DNA of 45,851 nt from Gammaproteobacteria bacterium (GTDB lineage: Bacteria; Pseudomonadota; Gammaproteobacteria; Steroidobacterales; UBA11654): contig JAQWQE010000060.1 in the NCBI GenBank assembly GCA_029244925.1, forward strand, positions 1 to 45,851, read 5' to 3'. The notes beneath the pieces are model-generated. The model had not been told where the DNA came from. It did no database searches and saw only the letters and a program-made list of their open reading frames with translations. Position numbers and translations under genes: made by a program. Below are positions 38,680-45,851 of this stretch, piece by piece (position 1 is the first letter of the stretch; each line of letters opens with the position of its first letter).

Positions 38680-39984
38680 ATTTCTAGTAAAAATATAATT
38701 ATTGTCCCTGATTTAGGAGATTTCAATGATGTAGAAATCATTGAAATTTTTATTGCAGAAGGCGATGACGTGAATATTGGTGATCCATTAATTACACTGG
38801 AAACGGAAAAAGCAGCGATGGATATACCGTCTCCTTTTACAGGAAAAGTTGTTAGTCTTTTTGTTGAGTTAGGTGTAAAGATTAGCGAAGGAGATAATAT
38901 TTGTGAATTACTCAGTGAAGACAGTGATGTTATTAAGCATGAAAAAGAAAAAACAGAAGAACATATAGAATCCAAGAAAGAAGATTCTGTAGAAAAACCA
39001 ATAGTTCAAGAAGCATTAATTGAGCAACCAATATCGTCTGACCCCATTATTGATAATAAAACCATCACTAAATCCTTTGCAGGACTTCATGCTAGTCCTT
39101 CGGTTAGAAAATTAGCAAGAGAATTAGGTGCTGATCTAACTTTGATCGTAGGGACCGGTATGAAAAGTAGAATTCTACCAGAAGATTTGAAATCACATGT
39201 TAAAGCCATCTTGTCAGGCGGTAAGTCAAATACATCTAGCTCTCTTCCCAGTATTCCCACCATTGATTTTTCAAACTTTGGCGAAATAGAAAGCGTATCT
39301 CTCAGTCGAATCAAGAAGATATCAGGGCCTCGTTTGCAGGCAAGCTGGATTAATATCCCCCATGTAACCCAACACGATGAAGTTGATATTCATGAACTAG
39401 AGCAAATAAGAATTGATATGAAAGAAGAAGCAAAGAGTAAAAGCATACAATTATCTATTTTGCCTTTTATTATTAAGGCCATCACCAATGCTCTGATCGA
39501 GTTTCCTGACTTTAATTCATCGCTTACTCCTGATGGAAAAAAACTCATTAAAAAGAAATATATCAACATTGGGTTCGCTGCAAATACAGAGCAAGGGTTG
39601 ATGGTTCCAGTTTTAAAAGATGCTAAGAAGAAAAGTGTTTTAGACATTGCTAAAGAATTGAGTGAATTGAGCGAACTGGCCCGATCTGGAAAAATAAGAA
39701 TTAATGATTTAGAAGGCGGGACTTTTACTGTATCAAGTTTAGGTGGTTTTGGTGGCACAGGCTTTACACCTATTATCAATGCACCAGAAGTTGCAATACT
39801 TGGTATCGCCAGGGCACAAGTCAAACCTGTATTTAATAATGGACAGTTTTTACCAAAACTGATTCTACCAATTTCACTGTCTTATGATCATCGAGTCATT
39901 GATGGAGTTGGAGGCATACAATTTACAACTTATCTCAAACAACTATTAGAAAATCCTGAAACATTTCTCAATGAGCTATCTTGA
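38680..39984 (+). CDS. aceF: dihydrolipoyllysine acetyltransferase (PDH E2-type), apparent ATT start
   Basis: Frame extends upstream of the track start (GTG 38770) to (M/I)SSKNIIIVPDLGDFNDVEIIEIFIAEGDDV..., completing the lipoyl domain; AGGAG upstream of ATT 38680, preceded by in-frame TAA. LITLETEKAAMD lipoyl site, E3-binding domain, SYDHRVIDG catalytic motif. Confidence 0.88.
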   Translation: MSSKNIIIVPDLGDFNDVEIIEIFIAEGDDVNIGDPLITLETEKAAMDIPSPFTGKVVSLFVELGVKISEGDNICELLSEDSDVIKHEKEKTEEHIESKKEDSVEKPIVQEALIEQPISSDPIIDNKTITKSFAGLHASPSVRKLARELGADLTLIVGTGMKSRILPEDLKSHVKAILSGGKSNTSSSLPSIPTIDFSNFGEIESVSLSRIKKISGPRLQASWINIPHVTQHDEVDIHELEQIRIDMKEEAKSKSIQLSILPFIIKAITNALIEFPDFNSSLTPDGKKLIKKKYINIGFAANTEQGLMVPVLKDAKKKSVLDIAKELSELSELARSGKIRINDLEGGTFTVSSLGGFGGTGFTPIINAPEVAILGIARAQVKPVFNNGQFLPKLILPISLSYDHRVIDGVGGIQFTTYLKQLLENPETFLNELS

Positions 39985-39987
39985 AAT

Positions 39988-41658
39988 ATGACTAGATTAA
40001 TTATTCCTCAATTGGGCGACTTTGATGAAGTAGAAGTCATCGAGATTCATATTAAGGAAGGGGATAGTATAGAGAAAGATGATCCATTGATAACACTAGA
40101 GACTGAAAAGGCAGCGATGGATGTTCCTTCTGAATTTAGTGGAACAATAACATCTTTGAGTATTCAGTTAGGCGACAAGATTTCAGAGGGAGACCTAATC
40201 GGAGAAATAGCTAGTGAGATTCAAGAGCCAGAAAGTAAACAAGTAGATGAACAAAAAAATAATGACTATGATTTGATTGTTATTGGTGCTGGACCTGGGG
40301 GTTACACAGCTGCATTTAGAGCGGCTGATCTTGGATTAAAAGTTGCATTAGTGGATAAAAACTCAAATTTAGGTGGGGTTTGTCTTAATGTTGGTTGCAT
40401 CCCATCAAAGGCTTTTTTGCATGCAGCTAAAGTAATAGATGATTCCAAAGAAGCCAATATTGTGGGAGTTAAATTCAGTCCTCCAGAAATAGACATTGAC
40501 GCCATGAAATCTTGGAAAAACAATTTGATTGATGGGTTAACCAGTGGCTTAGATTTTTTAGCAAAAAAACGTAGTGTTTCTGTGTTTCATGGCGAAGCTT
40601 TTTTTCAGTCAAGAACATCAATCAGTGTTCAATTGTCATCGGATGAAATTACACTGCATTTTAAAAACTGTATTATCGCAGTAGGCTCTGAGCCATTAGC
40701 ACTGCCTTTTTTACCAATGGATCCAAGAATTATAGATTCTACAGGTGCGTTGGACCCAGATCACATCCCAGAGAGTATTTTGATAATAGGTGGAGGCATC
40801 ATAGGCTTGGAGATGGCTACAATATACTCATCATTAGGTTCCAATGTAACAATTGTTGAGTTGACCAAGGCTTTGATGTCAGGAACGGATCCAGATCTTG
40901 TAAGACCACTTGAAAAATACCTTGCAGGGAAATGTAAAATTATTAAAAAATCCACACAAGTAATGTCGGGAGAGGCTACAAAAGAAGGAATTAAAATAAA
41001 ATTCAAACAAGCAGAAAACATAAATGAAGAAACTTTTGATTCAGTCCTTGTTGCCATAGGCAGAAAATCTAATGGCCCTTTAATCAAATTAAATAAGGTA
41101 GGTATACAAACAGATGAGAATGGATTCATTGAAGTTGATAACCAAATGAGAACCAATATCGATAATATCTTTGCTATAGGCGATGTTGTTGGTAATCCAA
41201 TGTTGGCTCACAAGGCCAGTCATGAAGGTAAAATTGCTGCAGAAGTAATATCAGGTAAAAAGTCATTTATGGATGCCAGATGCATACCATCAGTCGCCTA
41301 TACTGATCCTGAGGTCGCTTGGGTGGGATTAACTGAAGATCAGTGTAAGTTAGAGAATATAACTTATAAAAAAGGAGTTTTTCCTTGGTCAGCAAGTGGT
41401 CGATCACTCACCATAGGAAGAAAAGAAGGTTTTACTAAGTTATTATTTGATCCTCAAAGTAAAAAAATTATTGGTGGCGGTATTGTTGGTACCAATGCTG
41501 GAGATCTGATAGCTGAGATTTCTTTAGCCATAGAAATGAATTGTGACGTGGAAGATATCGCACTCACTATCCATCCCCATCCAACGCTTGCTGAATCCAT
41601 CGCTTTAGCTGCTGAAGCTTTTGAAGGAACTATTACTGAACTTTATATCAAAAGCTAG
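39988..41658 (+). CDS. lpdA: dihydrolipoamide dehydrogenase with N-terminal lipoyl domain
   Basis: N-terminal IIPQLGDFDEVEVIEIHIKEGD...LITLETEKAAMDVP lipoyl domain; DLIVIGAGPGGYTAAFRAADLG; GGVCLNVGCIPSK; HPHPTLAESI. Confidence 0.95.
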   Translation: MTRLIIPQLGDFDEVEVIEIHIKEGDSIEKDDPLITLETEKAAMDVPSEFSGTITSLSIQLGDKISEGDLIGEIASEIQEPESKQVDEQKNNDYDLIVIGAGPGGYTAAFRAADLGLKVALVDKNSNLGGVCLNVGCIPSKAFLHAAKVIDDSKEANIVGVKFSPPEIDIDAMKSWKNNLIDGLTSGLDFLAKKRSVSVFHGEAFFQSRTSISVQLSSDEITLHFKNCIIAVGSEPLALPFLPMDPRIIDSTGALDPDHIPESILIIGGGIIGLEMATIYSSLGSNVTIVELTKALMSGTDPDLVRPLEKYLAGKCKIIKKSTQVMSGEATKEGIKIKFKQAENINEETFDSVLVAIGRKSNGPLIKLNKVGIQTDENGFIEVDNQMRTNIDNIFAIGDVVGNPMLAHKASHEGKIAAEVISGKKSFMDARCIPSVAYTDPEVAWVGLTEDQCKLENITYKKGVFPWSASGRSLTIGRKEGFTKLLFDPQSKKIIGGGIVGTNAGDLIAEISLAIEMNCDVEDIALTIHPHPTLAESIALAAEAFEGTITELYIKS

Positions 41659-42817
41659 AGGGTTTAAATTTACCCATTACCAAGGTGTAAAGAAAGGCAG
41701 ATAAAAAGATTACTGCAGCACAATAGTAATTGATTAACCCCATATTATTCCCCTGTATCAAAGAGGCAATAACGCCATGTCCAATTGCTATACCTCCCAA
41801 CTGAGAAGCTGGAATGAGCACTGAATAATTACCAGATTCATCTACACTGGCTATCAGACCCATGAGGAATGGTCCAACAAAGTTCCAAGCGGTTTGAAAT
41901 AAGATAACTCTTAAGGCAAAACCAAGCCAAGTGATCTCCCCTTGGAAAGATAAAATAATTATGACCTGGACAGCTAATGCACAACATATAGCAACACTTC
42001 TATTGATTTTAGACGCTAGTGCTGAAGCGGACAATGGTCCAATGATACTCAACGCTGTACTTAAAAATAATATAGTAAAAACATCAACTTTAATGGTATT
42101 TTTGAAAACGTTAATTTCAGCTTCAATATTCATAGAGATGCCATAAGGAACAAGATTATTAAAGAAAGGCCCAACACCCATTTGCCATATAACCATAATA
42201 ATCAGAGCTATTATTGGAAGAACTAAAAACTTACTATTGGTTGATGTTTTGGCATTTTTAATTTGAGCTGAAACAGCAAGTTTTGAAGTAAAAAATAAAG
42301 CAATAATACCAAGTAATATTGCTGGTGCAAACATCCCAGCGATGCCATAATTTGCTATGGCTTGAGGTATAAATAAGGCAGTTAAAGACCCCATAAGAAC
42401 TTGAGATGCAACACTATAACCAAAGTTTTTATCCGGTTGTGACGTAGCTCCTATTGCTGCGACACCCAATGCAAATGCTGTCCCATGCCCTAGTAATCCT
42501 GTTAAGAATCGAATTACTAATAAAGAGTTAAAATCTGAAACATAGCAAGAGATAATATTGCCAACAATAATAGCCGACAGTGCCAATGCAGCTACTTTTC
42601 TCCAATTGTATTTTCCAACCCACATGATTCCCAACAAAGAAGATACAGACATTCCAGAAATTTCAGCTGAGGAAATTAAATTTGCATTCGATTGACTAAA
42701 ATTGAGCTCTGATAGCATGCCACCAACAAAGAAAGGCATTCCAAAGACCATATAAACTCCAGCACATCCAATTAATATTGCAGCTATAACTTCACTACGT
42801 TCATTATTTTTTATCAT
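41648..42817 (-). CDS. MFS transporter
   Basis: 389 aa, about 12 hydrophobic segments; FLTGLLGHGTAFALGVAAIGAT; MFS-like layout. Confidence 0.78.
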   Translation of the reverse strand: MIKNNERSEVIAAILIGCAGVYMVFGMPFFVGGMLSELNFSQSNANLISSAEISGMSVSSLLGIMWVGKYNWRKVAALALSAIIVGNIISCYVSDFNSLLVIRFLTGLLGHGTAFALGVAAIGATSQPDKNFGYSVASQVLMGSLTALFIPQAIANYGIAGMFAPAILLGIIALFFTSKLAVSAQIKNAKTSTNSKFLVLPIIALIIMVIWQMGVGPFFNNLVPYGISMNIEAEINVFKNTIKVDVFTILFLSTALSIIGPLSASALASKINRSVAICCALAVQVIIILSFQGEITWLGFALRVILFQTAWNFVGPFLMGLIASVDESGNYSVLIPASQLGGIAIGHGVIASLIQGNNMGLINYYCAAVIFLSAFLYTLVMGKFKPSSF

Positions 42818-43446
42818 TGTATTTTTTCTTTTGATTCACAAAGTTTATTTATTTTACATTGATAGCATAAAGGTTTTCTTGCAATACAGGTATACCTTCC
42901 ATGCATAATGAGATGATGATGAGCATTAAATAGAAATTCTTCAGGTATTATTTTCATTAAGCCTTTTTCAATGTCTATTGGTTTTACTCCTTTTGCAAGA
43001 CCTATACGATTAGATACTCTAAAAACATGCGTATCCACAGCAATGACAGATTTTCCAAAAACGGTATTTAAGATTACATTAGCAGTTTTTCTTCCTACTC
43101 CTGGGAGCTCTTCAAGACTTTCTCTTTCACCAGGCACTTGGCTGTTAAATTTTTTAATCAGTATTTCGCAAGTCAGCATGATATTTTTTGCCTTATTATT
43201 GAATAGACCAATGGTTTTGATATTTTCTTTTAACTTAGGAATACCAAGATGAATAATTTGTTCAGGTGTATTTGCAATTTGAAATAAAGATTTAGTGGCG
43301 TGATTTACACTTTTATCAGTTGCTTGAGCTGAAAGAATAACTGAAATTAGTAGTTCAAAGTTGGAATTATAGACCAATTCAGTCGTAGGTTTAGGATCAG
43401 ATGCAGTTAAGATTTTAAAAATATTACCTGCCTTAATTTTATTCAT
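42814..43446 (-). CDS. nth: endonuclease III
   Basis: ELLISVILSAQATDKSVN; LPGVGRKTANVILNTVFG; VDTHVFRVSNRIGLA; C-x6-C-x2-C-x5-C Fe-S loop CIARKPLCYQCKINKLC. Confidence 0.95.
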   Translation of the reverse strand: MNKIKAGNIFKILTASDPKPTTELVYNSNFELLISVILSAQATDKSVNHATKSLFQIANTPEQIIHLGIPKLKENIKTIGLFNNKAKNIMLTCEILIKKFNSQVPGERESLEELPGVGRKTANVILNTVFGKSVIAVDTHVFRVSNRIGLAKGVKPIDIEKGLMKIIPEEFLFNAHHHLIMHGRYTCIARKPLCYQCKINKLCESKEKIQ

Positions 43447-43464
43447 GGCGTCTAAAAAGTAGAA

Positions 43465-43788
43465 TTATCTAACTTTTTGCCCTGCGGATGATCCCTCATC
43501 TGGTGATATTAGGAAAACACCCTCATCATCATCTCCCGCTGCTAATAACATGCCTTCAGAAACTCCAAATCTCATTTTTCTTGGTTCTAAATTAGCCACG
43601 ACTACAATATTTTTACCAATCAGTTCTTCTGGATTATAGAAACCCTTAATGCCTGCAAAAATAGTTCTTTCTTCATTGCCTAGATCAACTGTTACTTTTA
43701 TTAGCTTATCTGCTTCTGGAATATCCTCAGCATTAATTACTTTAGCCACTCTAAGGTCTATTTTCATAAACTCATCAAAATTTATCAT
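43465..43788 (-). CDS. free-standing C-terminal tRNA-binding domain of methionyl-tRNA synthetase
   Basis: FDEFMKIDLRVAKVINAEDIPEADKLIKVTVDLG...VVANLEPRKMRFGVSEGMLLAAG...LISPDEGSSAGQKVR; own RBS (GGAG) and ATG; same frame as the upstream metG. Confidence 0.9.
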   Translation of the reverse strand: MINFDEFMKIDLRVAKVINAEDIPEADKLIKVTVDLGNEERTIFAGIKGFYNPEELIGKNIVVVANLEPRKMRFGVSEGMLLAAGDDDEGVFLISPDEGSSAGQKVR

Positions 43789-43809
43789 TGTTATTCTCCA
43801 TTAGTTGAT

Positions 43810-45462
43810 TTAGATAGAATCCTTAATTATTAATTCAAGATCTTCTTTTTTAATACGAGTTAATAAGGCAGGATAATCATTAATCTTGTGACTTAATATT
43901 GTTTTATTTATATCATTCCAGCACTGAGATTCTAGATTCAGAAATTGTTCTGCTTCTTTAGCAATATTTGGAACTACAGGTTTTAAATACACCATTAATA
44001 TGAAAAAAAGATTTATAGCAGTGGAGCAAACAGCATGCACTTTTTCATAATTTAATTCATCTTTAATGAGCACCCAAGGTTTCTCTTTTTCTAAGTATTG
44101 ATTGGCTTGATCAGCAAGCAACATAATTTTTCTCATCGCTTGCCCAAATTCCCTTTTTTCATAGAGGGAGCTAATATCTTCAGATGCTTCTTGAAAAGTC
44201 TTAATTAATTCAGGATTATCAAGTGATTGAGATATTCTATTTTCAAAATATTTATTAATAAATTTAGCTGATCGACTCGCAATATTGATCCATTTCCCAA
44301 CTAAATCTGAGTTCACTCTTTTTTCAAAATCATTCGTATCAAGATCAAAGTCATCTATTCCAGAATTAGTTTTATAAGCATAGTAGTATCTTAAATACTC
44401 AGGTTTTGAATGATTGAGATAAGTTCTGGCTTTTATAAAAGTGCCTCTGGATTTTGACATTTTCTTCCCATTGACAGTGAGAAAGCCATTGACATAGATT
44501 GCATCTGGTTTTTTTAACCCAGCTCCTTCTAATACAGCTGGCCAAAATAAAGCATGAAAATAGATAATATCCTTACCGATAAAATGAACCAAGTGGCAAT
44601 CGGCATTCTCACTAAAATAGTCTTCATAACTAATGTTACTTTTTGATGCAAGGTTTTTTAAAGAAGCAAGATACCCAATGGGTGCATCCAGCCAAACGTA
44701 GAAATATTTCTTATCTTCGCCTGGAATCTTAAATCCAAAATATGGATCATCTCTCGATATATCCCAATCCTTAAGACCCATTGAGAACCATTCATTGAGC
44801 TTTCCTTTGACTGCATCATTCATATCTATCGTTGGAATCCATTTCTTGAGCATGTCTTCAAAATGACTGAGCTTCATAAAATAATGTTCTGATTTCTTTA
44901 GGATCGGGGTTTCACCTGATAGTACTGATATTGGGTTTATGAGATCTGTAGGTTTGTAGGTGGCTCCACATTTTTCACAGTTATCCCCATATTGATCCTC
45001 AGTCGAACATTGTGGACATATTCCCTTAACATAACGATCAGGTAGGAAGATTTCTTGTCTTTTATCATAAGATTGTTCAATTATTTTTTTCTCAATATGC
45101 CCTGATTTATTTAATTGATTAAATATTTCGCCAACCAAGGTTTCATTTTCAGTTGTATGGGTAGAATGATAATTATCAAATTCAATTAAAAAATCCTGAA
45201 AATCCTTACTGTGTTCTTTCGTGTATTGTTCAGCCAATGCTTCAGGTTCAAGTCCAATGGCTTCAGCGCTTAGCATTATTGGTGTTCCATGAGAATCACT
45301 TGCACATAAGTAGAGACAATCCCTTTCTTTCATTTTTTGATAACGAACCCAAATGTCAGCTTGAATGTAGCCTACTAGATGTCCGATATGTATTGAATTA
45401 TTAGCATACGGTAATGCATTGGTCACCAATATCTTTTTACTCATTTCATTAATGGATGTCAT
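43810..45462 (-). CDS. metG: methionyl-tRNA synthetase, catalytic and anticodon domains
   Basis: ILVTNALPYANNSIHIGHLVGY; CPQCSTEDQYGDNCEKCGATY zinc knuckles; VNGKKMSKSRGTFI. Confidence 0.95.
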   Translation of the reverse strand: MTSINEMSKKILVTNALPYANNSIHIGHLVGYIQADIWVRYQKMKERDCLYLCASDSHGTPIMLSAEAIGLEPEALAEQYTKEHSKDFQDFLIEFDNYHSTHTTENETLVGEIFNQLNKSGHIEKKIIEQSYDKRQEIFLPDRYVKGICPQCSTEDQYGDNCEKCGATYKPTDLINPISVLSGETPILKKSEHYFMKLSHFEDMLKKWIPTIDMNDAVKGKLNEWFSMGLKDWDISRDDPYFGFKIPGEDKKYFYVWLDAPIGYLASLKNLASKSNISYEDYFSENADCHLVHFIGKDIIYFHALFWPAVLEGAGLKKPDAIYVNGFLTVNGKKMSKSRGTFIKARTYLNHSKPEYLRYYYAYKTNSGIDDFDLDTNDFEKRVNSDLVGKWINIASRSAKFINKYFENRISQSLDNPELIKTFQEASEDISSLYEKREFGQAMRKIMLLADQANQYLEKEKPWVLIKDELNYEKVHAVCSTAINLFFILMVYLKPVVPNIAKEAEQFLNLESQCWNDINKTILSHKINDYPALLTRIKKEDLELIIKDSI

Positions 45463-45469
45463 CTAACCA

Positions 45470-45851
45470 TTATTCCTTAATATTGTCAGAATTTATATTG
45501 ATAAGTAATAGTGGCAACAATGTAAGATTTGCTATTAACGCAATTAACATCGCAAATGCTGTAAAGGTCCCGAAGTAGATAGTGGGTACAAAATTCGAGA
45601 GAGATAATATAGAGAAACCTATAATGATAATTATAGAAGTGTAGTAAATAGCTTTACCTATGCTGGCATGTGAATTCTTAACCGCTATTTTTGAAGAACA
45701 CCCTGATTTTATTTCCTCTCTGAAGCGATGAATGTAATGAATTTTCCTGAAAAATCTATGGATTGGGTTAGGGTTGGTATAGGTATTTTTGGAGGATATA
45801 TTGGCAGTAATGAACTTCAAACAGCAATGACGTTAAGATCGCCAATAATAA
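45470..45851 (-). CDS. RND/MMPL-type transporter C-terminus (partial; upstream frame disrupted or unresolved)
   Basis: IHYIHRFREEIKSG...GKAIYYTSIIIIIGFSILSLSNFVPTIYFGTFTAFAMLIALIANLTLLPLLLI typical of the RND C-terminal TM bundle; the frame meets a stop about 5 codons before the track start at 45820. Confidence 0.55.

Noticed and set aside
45760-45851. Plus-strand frame VGIGIFGGYIGSNELQTAMTLRSPII as evidence for an inverted RND segment
   Set aside because: It resembles RND TM text superficially, but it shares DNA with the minus-strand LLAIL reading and the lengths do not fit; too speculative at a window edge.
1-45851. Search by eye for CRISPR arrays, tRNA/rRNA genes, IS elements and tandem repeats
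   Set aside because: No regular spacer-repeat pattern, tRNA cloverleaf-like segment, transposase ORF or long tandem repeat was noticed; intergenic gaps are too short for most of these.

Overview
A 45.9 kb, AT-rich, gene-dense window from what is probably a marine, streamlined gammaproteobacterium (SAR86-like gene content; taxonomy is inference only). It carries about 35 protein genes, no rRNA or tRNA I could recognise, and no CRISPR array or obvious mobile element. Content is mostly secondary transporters (SSS+DUF4212, SLC13, DAACS/SLC1, BCCT, MFS), a TonB-dependent receptor, secreted or periplasmic enzymes (M1 peptidase, gamma-glutamyltransferase, PQQ alcohol dehydrogenase, tandem amidohydrolases, type-B carboxylesterase), central metabolism (pyruvate kinase, PDH E2/E3, an HMG-CoA synthase-like enzyme), a UbiX/UbiD region, and metG/nth. 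Most notable points: (i) P-II and PDH E2, two conserved genes absent or truncated in the ORF track, each appear to start at an AUU codon behind a good Shine-Dalgarno; (ii) an AMP nucleosidase has one in-frame TAA at a conserved acidic position; (iii) a UbiD-family protein has its EGP(F/Y)G(E/D) motif changed to IGPHSN; (iv) the second of two tandem amidohydrolases has lost the metal ligands; (v) metG is split in frame into catalytic and tRNA-binding genes; (vi) an untracked 46-aa membrane peptide overlaps the BCCT transporter start; (vii) four of eight convergent gene pairs overlap at their 3' ends. All family calls come from reading motifs by eye; no searches were run.
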